Source: Rhodobacterales bacterium
GTDB taxonomy: Bacteria; Pseudomonadota; Alphaproteobacteria; Rhizobiales; Stappiaceae
Direction: 5' to 3'
NCBI GenBank assembly: GCA_008107755.1
Contig: VIRH01000137.1
Coordinates: forward strand, 248,001 to 312,000
DNA length: 64,000 nt
Every line of letters begins with the position of its first letter. The stretch's first letter is position 1. The notes under the pieces were generated by a model. It searched no databases. It saw only the letters and a list, made by a program, of their open reading frames with translations, and was not told the origin of the DNA. Made by a program: the position numbers and the translations under genes. Shown here piece after piece: positions 9,059 to 18,102 of this stretch.

Positions 9059-10618
9059 ATGAAAAAATTCCTTGCCGGTGCACTCGCCTCGGCTTTCCTG
9101 GCCTTTGCGCCGCAGTCACATGCGCAAACGCCGCCCAACGTTCTGGTCGTCGGCCAGATCGCCGAACCCAAATCGCTGGACCCGCATGCGGTTACCGCGG
9201 TGAACGATTTCCGCATCCTGGTGAACATGTATGACGGTCTTGTCCGCTACAAGGACGGCACGCTGGAGGTTGAACCCTCCCTTGCAGAAAGCTGGACGAT
9301 CTCCGACGACGGCAAGACCTACACCTTCAAGCTGCGCGAAGGTGTCACCTTCCATGACGGATCGCCCTTCAACGCGGAAGCGGTAAAATTCAACTTTGAC
9401 CGCATGCTGGACGAGAACCATCCCTTCCACGATACCGGCCCCTTCCCGCTGTCCTTTTTCTTCTCCACCGTGGAAGAAGTCGTCGCGGAAGACGAGACAA
9501 CCGTCACCTTCAAGCTGAGCGCCCCCTATGCTCCGTTCCTCTCCAACCTTGCCTATCCGACCGGGCTGATTGTCTCTCCGGAAGCGGTCAAGCAATACGG
9601 CAAGGATTTCGGGCGTCATCCGACCGGCACCGGCGCCTACAAGTTCGGCGAATGGGATGCCAACGCCAAGGTGGTCGCCGTCCGGAACGAAGACTACTGG
9701 GACGGTGCGCCCGATCTTGAAGCCGTCATCTACCGGCCGATCACCGACGCCAATACGCGGATTGCCGAAATGCTCTCCGGTGGTCTGGATGTCATGGTCG
9801 AGGTTCCGCCCGACAGCCTGCAGCAGTTCAAGTCCGACGACAACTTCAAGGTTCTCGAACAGGCCGGTCCGCACGTCTGGTTCCTGATCCTGAACGCCAA
9901 GGAGGCGCCCTTCAACAACAAGGCTGCCCGCCAGGCCGCGAACTATGCCATCAACAAGAAGGCGCTGGTGGACAATATCCTGCAGGGCACCGCGGAAGTC
10001 GCGGCCGGCCCGACCCCGCCGGCCTTCGCCTGGGCATACAACGAGAGCCTCGAGCCCTATCCCTATGATCCGGAAAAGGCCAAGGAGCTTCTGAAGGAAG
10101 CGGGCTACAATGGCGAGGAAATCACCTTCTACGTGACCGAAGGCGGTTCCGGCATGCTCGATCCGATCGCGATGGGAACGGCGATCCAGGCGGACCTGGA
10201 AGCTGTCGGCATGAACGTCAAGATCGAGACCTACGAGTGGAACACCTTCCTCGGCAAGGTGAACCCCGGCCTTGAGGGCAACGCGGACATGGCGGAAATG
10301 GCCTGGATGACCAATGATCCGGACACCCTGCCGTTCCTCGCGCTGCGCACCGAAGCCATGCCCGACAAGGGCGGGTTCAACTCAGGCTATTATTCCAACG
10401 AGAAAGTCGACGAGCTGCTGGAAAAAGCCCGTGTATCCACCGACCAGGACGAGCGTGCCAAGCTCTACAAGGAGATGCAGGAAATCGTCCAGGAAGACGC
10501 TCCCTGGGTCTTCGTCGCCAACTGGAAGCAGAACGCCGTCACCAAGGCGTCGGTCGAGGACTTCAAGCTCCAGCCGTCTTTCTTCCTGATGCTTCAGGAC
10601 GTCAAGAAGCCGCAGTAA
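9059..10618 (+). CDS. Peptide/opine-type ABC transporter, periplasmic solute-binding protein (family 5)
   Basis: This 519-aa precursor has a classical Sec signal (MKKFLAGALASAFLAFAPQSHAQ, cleavage near residue 22) and the family 5 binding-protein pattern. LVVGQIAEPKSLDPHAV is near the N-terminus, then YTFKLREGVTFHDGSPFNAEAVKF, and TGTGAYKFGEWDANAKV in mid-protein. It captures peptide, opine or glutathione-like ligands in the periplasm and delivers them to the permeases encoded next. GAGGGG spaced 7 bases before ATG 9059 decides the start over ATG 9053. A hairpin separates it from the permease genes, which usually allows excess production of the binding protein. Confidence 0.93.
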   Translation: MKKFLAGALASAFLAFAPQSHAQTPPNVLVVGQIAEPKSLDPHAVTAVNDFRILVNMYDGLVRYKDGTLEVEPSLAESWTISDDGKTYTFKLREGVTFHDGSPFNAEAVKFNFDRMLDENHPFHDTGPFPLSFFFSTVEEVVAEDETTVTFKLSAPYAPFLSNLAYPTGLIVSPEAVKQYGKDFGRHPTGTGAYKFGEWDANAKVVAVRNEDYWDGAPDLEAVIYRPITDANTRIAEMLSGGLDVMVEVPPDSLQQFKSDDNFKVLEQAGPHVWFLILNAKEAPFNNKAARQAANYAINKKALVDNILQGTAEVAAGPTPPAFAWAYNESLEPYPYDPEKAKELLKEAGYNGEEITFYVTEGGSGMLDPIAMGTAIQADLEAVGMNVKIETYEWNTFLGKVNPGLEGNADMAEMAWMTNDPDTLPFLALRTEAMPDKGGFNSGYYSNEKVDELLEKARVSTDQDERAKLYKEMQEIVQEDAPWVFVANWKQNAVTKASVEDFKLQPSFFLMLQDVKKPQ

Positions 10619-10630
10619 GCTAGAAACCGT

Positions 10631-10660
10631 GTCCCGGCGGACCAACCGATCCGCCGGGAC
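10631..10660 (+). terminator. Strong hairpin after the solute-binding protein gene
   Basis: GTCCCGGCGGA (10631-10641) pairs with TCCGCCGGGAC (10650-10660), an 11-bp perfect stem with an 8-nt loop, followed by TTTCG. The short T-run suggests partial termination or 3'-end protection of the binding-protein mRNA rather than a full stop before the permease genes. Confidence 0.65.
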
Positions 10661-10725
10661 TTTCGTATCCGCGCCTTTGAGCGGCTTGCCTGCCCTGGCA
10701 GGCAAGAGGGCGTCTCGACGAGAAC

Positions 10726-10835
10726 CTCATCCTCATCGTGAGGAAGCGCAAGGCGCTGTCTCGAAGGATGGGCGGCCCGTCTGGCGCAAGCTGCCCATCC
10801 CTGGAGACGCGAGCAGGCCGCTCCTCAGGATGAGG
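10726..10835. repeat. Dispersed palindromic repeat, family A copy 1
   Basis: A ~110-bp element begins CCTCATCCTCATCGTGAGG and ends CTCCTCAGGATGAGG, with inner arms TCTCGAAGGATGGGCGG and CTGCCCATCCCTGGAGACG that can pair. The same arms recur at 23621, 45180-46022, 53024 and 53330. It occupies most of the 310-bp gap between the binding-protein gene and the first permease gene. Confidence 0.8.
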
Positions 10836-10928
10836 CTGAAGAAGACCGACTCTTCCGCATTCGGCATCGATCGATTTCAGGAGAACCGATCAACGCCGCA
10901 GCGGGACGCGAACTGAGGGGAGAGAGGA

Positions 10929-11873
10929 ATGGGCGCCTATATCGCCAAGCGGCTGCTTGCCGCCATCCCGGTCCTGTTCGGACTGACCATCATCGTCTTT
11001 CTGATCATGGCGATGATCCCCGGCGACCCCGCCACAGCCATACTGGGGTCGTTCGCAACACCGGAAAACGTCGCCCGGATCAACCGGGAACTCGGCCTCG
11101 ACAAATCGCTTCTCGAACAATATTTCATCTGGATCGGCAACCTGTTCCAGGGCGACCTGGGGCGGTCCTACGCGCTGAACCGGCCGGTTCTGGACGAGGT
11201 CCTTGAACGGTTCTCCGCAACGCTCATCCTGGCCGGCACGGCCCTCATCCTGTGCGCGATCTTCGGCCTTCTCGCTGGCATCGTTTCGGCCGTGCGGCAG
11301 TATGGCTGGGCCGACAAGCTCATCACGCTTCTGGTGCTGATCGGCATTTCGACACCGTCTTTCTTTCTCGGCCTGCTGCTGATCCTGGTCTTCGCGGTCA
11401 AGCTGAAGCTGTTTCCCGCTTCCGGCATGTACGCCATCTACGGCGGCGGCGATCTGCCGGACTTGCTCTATCACCTTGCCCTTCCCGCCCTGACCCTGTC
11501 GGTCGTCGCCACCGGCGTCATCGCGCGGCTGACCCGCACCGCGATGCTGGAAGTGCTGCGGCAGGACTACATCCGCACCGCACGCGCCAAGGGACTGTCG
11601 GAACGCAAGGTCATCTACAAGCATGCGTTCAAGTCCGCCCTGGTGGGCGTCGTTCCGGTGATCGGCATTCAGGCAGGCTTCGTGATCAGCGGCGCGGTCT
11701 ATGTTGAGACGGTGTTCCAGTGGCCCGGCATCGGGTCGATGCTCGTCAAGGCGATCTCGACCCGTGATCTGTTGCTGGTGCAGGGCGGCGTTCTCGTGGT
11801 CGCGGCGGCCTATGTGCTGTTCAACCTGCTCGCCGACGTCATACAGACCCTTCTGGACCCGAGGTTGCGCTGA
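10929..11873 (+). CDS. ABC transporter permease, DppB/OppB family
   Basis: The 314-aa integral membrane protein has about six transmembrane helices and the DppB N-terminal signature (LLAAIPVLFGLTIIVFLIMAMIPGDPA). The coupling region TRTAMLEVLRQDYIRTARAKGLS contacts the ATPase. It forms the pore with the DppC-like half encoded in the next gene. GGGGAGAGAGG precedes the ATG. Its stop overlaps the next start by 4 bp (ATGA). Confidence 0.93.
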   Translation: MGAYIAKRLLAAIPVLFGLTIIVFLIMAMIPGDPATAILGSFATPENVARINRELGLDKSLLEQYFIWIGNLFQGDLGRSYALNRPVLDEVLERFSATLILAGTALILCAIFGLLAGIVSAVRQYGWADKLITLLVLIGISTPSFFLGLLLILVFAVKLKLFPASGMYAIYGGGDLPDLLYHLALPALTLSVVATGVIARLTRTAMLEVLRQDYIRTARAKGLSERKVIYKHAFKSALVGVVPVIGIQAGFVISGAVYVETVFQWPGIGSMLVKAISTRDLLLVQGGVLVVAAAYVLFNLLADVIQTLLDPRLR

Positions 11874-13810
11874 TGAGCGAAGCTGCACTCAACTCACAGT
11901 CCCGGCCGAAGGGAAAGCCGGCCCGCCCCGGAACGGCAACGCTGCTGCTCAACAACACGCTGGCGACCTCCGGACTGATCGTGCTGACGCTCATCTGCCT
12001 CATCGCCCTCGCCGCCCCCGTGCTGCCCTTGCCCGACCCGGATGTGACGGCCCCGGCTAACAGGCTGATCCCTCCGTTTACAGCGGGCCATCTCCTGGGA
12101 ACGGACGACCTCGGCCGGGATATCCTGTCCCGACTGATCTGGGGAACGCGTGTCTCGCTGGCGGTCGGCCTTTCCGCTACCTTCATCGCCGCCCTGTTCG
12201 GGTCGCTTCTGGGGCTCGTCGCCGGCTACGCAGGGGGGCGGACAGATGCCCTCATCATGCGCGGCATCGACATGGTCATGGCCTTTCCCTACATCCTGCT
12301 GGCGCTTGCGATCGTCGCCGTGCTCGGGGCGGGGCTTCTCAACGCGCTTTACGCCATCGCCCTCGTCAACATTCCCTTCTTCGCCCGCAACATCCGCGGC
12401 ATGACGCTTGGCCTTTCCCGGCGCGAGTTTGTTGATGCCGCCCGGCTGTCCGGCAAGTCGCCCCCTCAGATCCTGTTTCTGGAGATCCTGCCGAACGTGA
12501 TGCCGGTGATCGTCATCACCATGTCGACCACCGTCGGCTGGATGATCCTGGAGACGGCAGGTCTTTCCTTCCTCGGCCTCGGCGCACAGCCGCCGCAGGC
12601 CGATCTCGGCTCCATCCTGGGCCAGGGCCGGAAGGTGCTCTTCACTTCGCCCCATGTCTCGGTCATCCCCGGCCTGATGATCTTTGTCCTTGTGATGAGC
12701 ATCAACCTCTTCGGCGATGGCGTTCGCGACATCCTCGACCCGCGTCTGCGTGCCGGATCGCTGACCCGTCCGGTGGCCCGGACGGAAGTCCGCCGGGACA
12801 ACTCCGCCATACCAAAGCCGTCCGCGCGCGGCGGCGTTCTCGACGTCAGGCAGATGCGCACCGAGTTTCAGGTGGGCTCCTCGGTCTACAAGGCGGTCGG
12901 CGGCGTCGACCTCAACCTGAAACAGGGCGAATGCCTCGGCATCGTCGGGGAATCGGGCTCCGGCAAGTCGGTCACTGCCATGTCGATCATGGGGCTCGTT
13001 CCGACACCGCCCGGCCGCATCGCCGGCGGGGCCGCGTATCTCGACGGAGAGGATCTCTTCGCTGCGAGCGACCGGCGGGTGCGCGACCTGCGCGGCGGAT
13101 CGGTGGCCTATGTCTTCCAGGACCCGCTGTCGACGCTCCACCCGCTGTTCACCATCGGCGAGCAGCTGAAGGAGGCGATCACCGCCCATCAGCCGCTGTC
13201 GAACACCCAGGCGACCGAAAAGGCGGTCGAGCTTCTGTCGCTGGTCCGCATGCCCAATGCGCGCAAGCGTCTGGGCGCCTACCCGCACGAACTGTCCGGC
13301 GGCATGCGCCAGCGCGTCTGCATCGCCATGGCGCTGGCGAACGACGCCAAGGTGCTGATCGCGGACGAGCCGACGACCGCGCTTGACGTGACCGTTCAGT
13401 CGCAGATCCTGACGCTGATGAACGGTCTGCGCCGGGAACGCAATTCGGCGATCCTGTTCATCACCCACGACTTCGGCGTCGTCTCCGCACTGTGCGACCG
13501 GGTCGCGGTCATGTACGCGGGCCGGATCGTTGAAACGGGCCGCACGGAGGACGTCCTCAACCATCCGAAGCATCCTTACACCGCCAAGCTGATCGAATGT
13601 GTCCCGGTGCTCGGAGAACCGGAACGTCGGCTCGACGCCATCGAAGGGCGCCCGCCTGTGGTCGACAAATTGCCCGAAGGCTGCGCCTTCGCCGATCGCT
13701 GCCCCTTCGTCCAGGCCGACTGCCGCCGCGGCGAGATCGATCTCGAGATGTCCTCGCCCGAACGCGGCGTCCGCTGTCTCCACCCGCTGAACGAGGAAGC
13801 CCCGGCATGA
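11873..13810 (+). CDS. Fused DppC-type permease and DppD-type ATPase
   Basis: The 645-aa protein joins two ABC subunits. Residues ~1-300 are a DppC-like permease: LLGTDDLGRDILSRLIWGTRVSLAVG, then the coupling-loop region REFVDAARLSGKSPPQILFLEILP, then LSFLGLGAQPPQADLG. Residues ~320-645 are an ATPase with Walker A GESGSGKSVT, signature LSGGMRQRV, Walker B VLIADEPTTALD and the cysteine-containing oligopeptide C-terminus (CAFADRCPFVQADC). The linker is about 20-25 residues (RTEVRRDNSAIPKPSARGG). It overlaps genes on both sides by 4 bp. Such permease/ATPase fusions are known in this transporter class but uncommon. Confidence 0.92.
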   Translation: MSEAALNSQSRPKGKPARPGTATLLLNNTLATSGLIVLTLICLIALAAPVLPLPDPDVTAPANRLIPPFTAGHLLGTDDLGRDILSRLIWGTRVSLAVGLSATFIAALFGSLLGLVAGYAGGRTDALIMRGIDMVMAFPYILLALAIVAVLGAGLLNALYAIALVNIPFFARNIRGMTLGLSRREFVDAARLSGKSPPQILFLEILPNVMPVIVITMSTTVGWMILETAGLSFLGLGAQPPQADLGSILGQGRKVLFTSPHVSVIPGLMIFVLVMSINLFGDGVRDILDPRLRAGSLTRPVARTEVRRDNSAIPKPSARGGVLDVRQMRTEFQVGSSVYKAVGGVDLNLKQGECLGIVGESGSGKSVTAMSIMGLVPTPPGRIAGGAAYLDGEDLFAASDRRVRDLRGGSVAYVFQDPLSTLHPLFTIGEQLKEAITAHQPLSNTQATEKAVELLSLVRMPNARKRLGAYPHELSGGMRQRVCIAMALANDAKVLIADEPTTALDVTVQSQILTLMNGLRRERNSAILFITHDFGVVSALCDRVAVMYAGRIVETGRTEDVLNHPKHPYTAKLIECVPVLGEPERRLDAIEGRPPVVDKLPEGCAFADRCPFVQADCRRGEIDLEMSSPERGVRCLHPLNEEAPA

Positions 13811-14817
13811 GCGAACACATGGCAACGGACCAGACCGGCAGCGCATTGCTTGCCATCGATGATGTGGAGCGGATCTTTGGTGGCGAACGCAAGCTCTTCG
13901 GCGGAAGGACGCCTGCGGTCCATGCCGTGCAGGGGCTCAGCCTTGATGTCCGGCGGGGCGAGACCCTCGGCGTCGTCGGGGAATCCGGCTGCGGCAAGTC
14001 CACCCTCGCCCGCCTCGTCGTCGGCCTCGATCTGCCGACGTCCGGCAGCATCACGTTCAACGGCGAGGATCTTGCGGAACTGGCGCGGAAAGACCGCAAT
14101 GCGCTTGCCCGCAAGGTGCAGTATGTCTTCCAGGATCCGGTCGCTTCGCTCAACCCGCGCAAGACGATCCGCACCATTCTGGAAGCCCCGCTGCGCCATC
14201 TGACCGACATGAACGCGGATGCGCGAGAGCGGCGGCTGAACGAGCTTCTGCAGGCGGTCAATCTGGCCCCGGAATTCCTCGAACGCTATCCGCACGAATT
14301 CTCCGGCGGGCAGGCACAGCGCATCGGCATCGCACGGGCCCTTGCCGCTGGCCCGGAGCTGATCGTGCTGGACGAACCGGTGTCCGCGCTGGACGTCTCC
14401 GTGCAGGCGCAGGTTCTCAACCTGCTCGACAAGCTGAAGGAAGAGTTCGGCCTCACCTACATCTTCATCAGTCACGATCTGTCGGTGGTGGAAAGCGTCA
14501 GCGACCGTGTGGCGGTGATGTATTTCGGCCGGATGGCGGAACTCGGCCCCTCCAGGGGTATCTTTCGCGCGCCACTGCACCCCTATACCGACCTTTTGAT
14601 GCGCTCCGCCCCCGCCCCCGGCCGGCACGACCTGATGTCCGAGGATGCCTCGGCAGAACTGCCCGATCCTTATGATCCGCCCCCGGGCTGCGCCTTCGCC
14701 GCGCGATGCCCCAACAGGACGGACAAATGCGTCGAGACGAGGCCGGCCCCGGACGAGGCTACCGGCTCCGCGCCGGGTCATATCGCAGCTTGCCATCATC
14801 CTCTGACGCGGGCATAG
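13807..14817 (+). CDS. ABC transporter ATP-binding protein, DppF/OppF family
   Basis: This 336-aa cytoplasmic ATPase has Walker A GESGCGKSTL, signature FSGGQAQRIGIARAL, Walker B LIVLDEPVSALD, the H-loop in FISHDLSVVES and the C-terminal cysteine motif CAFAARCPNRTDKC. It pairs with the ATPase half of the upstream fusion. The start at 13807 (MSEHMATDQ) overlaps the previous stop by 4 bp. It closes the first importer operon; a GntR regulator gene follows after 34 bp. Confidence 0.93.
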   Translation: MSEHMATDQTGSALLAIDDVERIFGGERKLFGGRTPAVHAVQGLSLDVRRGETLGVVGESGCGKSTLARLVVGLDLPTSGSITFNGEDLAELARKDRNALARKVQYVFQDPVASLNPRKTIRTILEAPLRHLTDMNADARERRLNELLQAVNLAPEFLERYPHEFSGGQAQRIGIARALAAGPELIVLDEPVSALDVSVQAQVLNLLDKLKEEFGLTYIFISHDLSVVESVSDRVAVMYFGRMAELGPSRGIFRAPLHPYTDLLMRSAPAPGRHDLMSEDASAELPDPYDPPPGCAFAARCPNRTDKCVETRPAPDEATGSAPGHIAACHHPLTRA

Positions 14818-14851
14818 GCAAGACGATGAAGGGGGACCCCATTTTCCGGTC

Positions 14852-15637
14852 ATGATTTTATCCGAGGGCATAATCGGCGCGAAGTCCGGCAAACGGCTGA
14901 GGCGGCCAGACATGGTGGCGCAACAGATCCGCGAGATGATCGTTGAGGCGGGGCTGCAGCCCGGAGACAGGCTGCCGAACGAATGGCTTGCGCCCGAGAC
15001 CGTGAAAGTCTCGCGCGGGACCTTGCGAGAAGCCTTGAAGGTGCTCGAATTCCAGGGACTGATCACCTCGCGCAGCGGACCGGGAGGCGGCGTCTTCGTG
15101 GCCCGGGTGGAACCGGCGGAAGCGATCCGGCTTCTCGATAACCTGTTCCTGTTCGACCAGCCGTCAATCGCCGACATCTACACCCTGCGCAAACAACTTG
15201 AACCGGAACTCGCGGCGGCAGTTGCCGGAAACCTCACGGAAAGCGCCTTCCGCTCGCTGCAAGGCTGCATCCGGCTTTACGAAGACGAGCCGACCACCGC
15301 CGAGGAGGAATATGCCCAGAGGCTTGCGGAACTCGATTTCCATGAAGAACTGACACGCCATTGCAGCAATCCGATTCTTGCCTTCACCTGCTCCTTCCTG
15401 CTCAGCCTCCTGCGCGACATGACCGTGTGCCGATCGATCTACAAGGAGCCCAATCCGGCGCTGCGCGAGACCGGGCTGCACTATCAGGTACGTCTCCTGA
15501 GAGCGATCAAGGCCGGCGACGTGGAGCTTTGCCGGATGATCATGCGCGGACACATGATCGAGGCTGAAAAATACATGCTGGAACGGGCTGCCATGCGAAG
15601 ACGCAGGCCTTCCGGTGAACCGGAAGAGCAGACCTGA
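14852..15637 (+). CDS. GntR-family regulator, FadR/FCD subgroup
   Basis: The 261-aa protein has a GntR winged helix (VAQQIREMIVEAGLQPGDRLPNEW, then VSRGTLREALKVLEFQGLI, residues ~22-75) followed by the all-helical FCD ligand domain. Likely metal ligands in the latter include the Asp and His of ELDFHEELTRHC. FCD regulators usually bind small carboxylic or amino acids. It lies between the two ABC importers and could regulate either; the palindrome at 9009 is a candidate site. Which importer it controls cannot be told from sequence. Confidence 0.88.
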   Translation: MILSEGIIGAKSGKRLRRPDMVAQQIREMIVEAGLQPGDRLPNEWLAPETVKVSRGTLREALKVLEFQGLITSRSGPGGGVFVARVEPAEAIRLLDNLFLFDQPSIADIYTLRKQLEPELAAAVAGNLTESAFRSLQGCIRLYEDEPTTAEEEYAQRLAELDFHEELTRHCSNPILAFTCSFLLSLLRDMTVCRSIYKEPNPALRETGLHYQVRLLRAIKAGDVELCRMIMRGHMIEAEKYMLERAAMRRRRPSGEPEEQT

Positions 15638-16299
15638 ACCCGCATCGTGCCCGGATTCCCGGCAGCGTGACCCCCGGACCTGTCAGATGTGCCGATTGGC
15701 GGCACCTGGCACCCCCACCATCACGCGCCTCCCCTGTCGTGTTCAAACGGGCAATCAACTGGCCGCAGCGTCCTTACGCAGTTCCTGAAAGGCTGAATAT
15801 TGTCGGAGAAAAGGGTCTGAGAGAGCCGCGAAGGACGATAAATTCGCTTTTGGCATTGCAGCGCAGATTAATTTCTACAGCGCTCGACGTAGCGTCTTCT
15901 GCGTGCGACACGAAAACGTGCAGCGCACAGGTGAAGAAAATCGAGATATCGTGGGAACCAATTTGCGCCTTGCACGTTAATGGCAATATTCGTTATCCTG
16001 CAAAACGATATGCCCGATATACGCAGTAATAGATGGAAATAGATGCAAGCCGATTTGACGACTGATAAAAAATTTCCAAAACGATGCAAAATAATGCTGC
16101 TATGCACAATATCCGGGCTTCTCACCAACATTACCAAAATTAAATGATGAATTTTCCCAAAGGGGTGGCCGAAACGGGCAAGTTCGTGTTTTGCTATGCG
16201 AATGTCGCAAATGAGCATCACGGATACCCAGTTTTGGGACATTCATTCATTTGGGAAACTGACTAAGACTGCAATGAAATGTTCTGAAGGGGAGAACAC
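15638..16299. other. Long AT-richer leader region, no gene recognised
   Basis: This 662-bp gap lies upstream of the second binding protein. The second half is visibly AT-richer than its neighbours. TTTCCCAAA (16153-16161) and TTTGGGAAA (16250-16258) form a 9-bp inverted repeat 88 bp apart. The last bases (AAGGGGAG) are the ribosome site of the next gene. No convincing ORF was seen. It probably contains the promoter and operators for the second importer. Confidence 0.5.
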
Positions 16300-17910
16300 A
16301 TGACAAAGTCCAAAGACAATGAATTACTTGGTCGTCTTGAACAGGCGGCCCGCACGGGTGGTATCACCAAGCGTGAATTCATCCGCTACTCCGTGCTGGC
16401 CGGTCTGACCGCTTCCACTGCCACCGGGCTGTGGTCGAGCGAGGCAAAAGCCGAGCCCAAGCAGGGAGGAACATTCCGCTGGGGTATTCACGACGGCAAC
16501 ACCTCCGACTCCCATGACCCGGGTACTTATCTTACCCGCGTGATGATTTTCCTGGCGCATACGCACCGCAGCTACCTGACCATGATCATGGGCGACGGCT
16601 CGCTCGGCCCGGATCTCGCAACGAGCTGGGAAGCCAGTGACGATGCATCCGAGTGGACCTTCAAGCTGAACGAAAACGCCGTCTTCCACAGTGGCAAGAA
16701 AGTCACCGCTGACGACGTGATCGCATCGCTCAACCACCACCGCGGCGAAAACACGACTTCGGCGGCCAAGGCGCTCCTGACCGGTGTCACCGACATCACC
16801 AAGGACGGCGACTATACGGTTGTTGTGAAACTTGACGGCGGCAACGCCGACTTCCCTTGGCTGATGACCGATTATCACCTTGCCGTTTGCCCGGCGAACG
16901 AGGACGGCACCATCGACTGGAAGTCCGGCGACGGTTGTGGCCCCTACAAGATCGACAACGGCGAATTCGGTGTCCGCTTCAGCCTGAGCCGCCACGATGG
17001 CTGGCACGGCGAAGGTGCGTATTTCGACAAAGTCGAGCTGATCACCCTCAACGACCCGAACGCTCGCCAGACCGCTCTGGTGACGGGCGACGTGGACGCC
17101 GTCTCGCTCATCGAGCTGAAGACGATGTCCCTGCTTCAGCGCAACGCGAACATCAAGATCTTCAACATCCCGTCCGCGGGTGCGATCACGCTGCCGATGT
17201 TCTGCGACAAGGCTCCCTTCGACAATGTGGATGTCAGGAACGCCCTGAAGCTTGCGATGAACCGCGACGAGATCATCGAGAAGATCACGTTCGGTGCCGC
17301 AACGAAGGGCAACGACTTCCATCATTCGCCGGCACAGCCGTACTGGCCGGACGACATCCCGCAGCGCGACTACGACCCGGATCAGGCCAAGTCCCTGCTG
17401 AAGAAGGCCGGCGCCGAAGGGCTCACGGTGAGCCTCAGCACCGCGGACAGCGTCTATGCCGGCGCCGTCGACATGGCCGTTCTTTATGCCGAACAGGCAA
17501 AGGCTGCGGGCATCAACATCAACGTCGTGCGCGAACCGAACGACGGCTACTATTCCGATGTGTGGCTGAAGAAGCCTTTCTGCCTCGTTTCCTGGGGCGC
17601 ACGCCCGACGCCGGACGTGATGTACACGCTCGCCTACAAGGACGATGCGGCCTGGAACGAGTCGCACTGGCAGAACGAAGAGTTCAACAAGCTTCTGCTT
17701 CAGGCGAAAGCTGAACTCGATCAGGACCTCCGTGCGGAAATGTACCGCGACATGGCCATACTGGCGAAGGATGACGGCGGAACGATCATTCCGTTCTTCA
17801 ACAACTTCGTCTACGCCAGCAGCGCCAAGGTCGGGACTCCCGAGAATATCGCCGCCAGCTGGGAAAATGATGGCGCGCGCGCAGCGAGCCGTTGGTGGTT
17901 CGAATCCTGA
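16300..17910 (+). CDS. Peptide-type ABC transporter solute-binding protein (family 5), Tat-like leader
   Basis: The 536-aa precursor has a long N-region and a Tat-like leader (TKREFIRYSVLAGLTASTA, ending near SSEAKAEP), but with Lys-Arg in place of Arg-Arg. The mature part carries the family 5 fold: GGTFRWGIHDGNTSDSHDPG, EWTFKLNENAVFHSGKKVTADDV, GCGPYKIDN and DVRNALKLAMNRDEI. It would bind peptide, opine or glycoside-like ligands in the periplasm. It leads the second importer operon, whose permeases follow after a hairpin. Confidence 0.92.
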   Translation: MTKSKDNELLGRLEQAARTGGITKREFIRYSVLAGLTASTATGLWSSEAKAEPKQGGTFRWGIHDGNTSDSHDPGTYLTRVMIFLAHTHRSYLTMIMGDGSLGPDLATSWEASDDASEWTFKLNENAVFHSGKKVTADDVIASLNHHRGENTTSAAKALLTGVTDITKDGDYTVVVKLDGGNADFPWLMTDYHLAVCPANEDGTIDWKSGDGCGPYKIDNGEFGVRFSLSRHDGWHGEGAYFDKVELITLNDPNARQTALVTGDVDAVSLIELKTMSLLQRNANIKIFNIPSAGAITLPMFCDKAPFDNVDVRNALKLAMNRDEIIEKITFGAATKGNDFHHSPAQPYWPDDIPQRDYDPDQAKSLLKKAGAEGLTVSLSTADSVYAGAVDMAVLYAEQAKAAGININVVREPNDGYYSDVWLKKPFCLVSWGARPTPDVMYTLAYKDDAAWNESHWQNEEFNKLLLQAKAELDQDLRAEMYRDMAILAKDDGGTIIPFFNNFVYASSAKVGTPENIAASWENDGARAASRWWFES

Positions 17911-17920
17911 TCCAGTAATC

Positions 17921-17950
17921 CGGGGCGGTGCACTGACACCGCCCCGTTTT
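17921..17950 (+). terminator. Hairpin with T-run after the second solute-binding protein
   Basis: CGGGGCGGTG (17921-17930) pairs perfectly with CACCGCCCCG (17937-17946) around a 6-nt loop and is followed by TTTT. It is a good intrinsic terminator or attenuator, placed after the binding-protein gene as in the first importer. Confidence 0.8.
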
Positions 17951-18102
17951 CGACCTGCACTGCCCCGGGGCCTGCCGGGAGAGTGCAAACTCCGAGGATC
18001 GGGCACCTGCCAAAGCAAACTCAAAAAAAGCTGTCAGGGAACCGCCCGATTGATTGTCCGGCCCAATAATGGATGCCGGGCTTCCTTATTCTGGAGGTAC
18101 AA

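Noticed and set aside
11894..13846. 650-codon minus-strand frame opposite the permease-ATPase fusion
   Set aside because: It is an antisense shadow of a gene with complete Walker motifs on the other strand.
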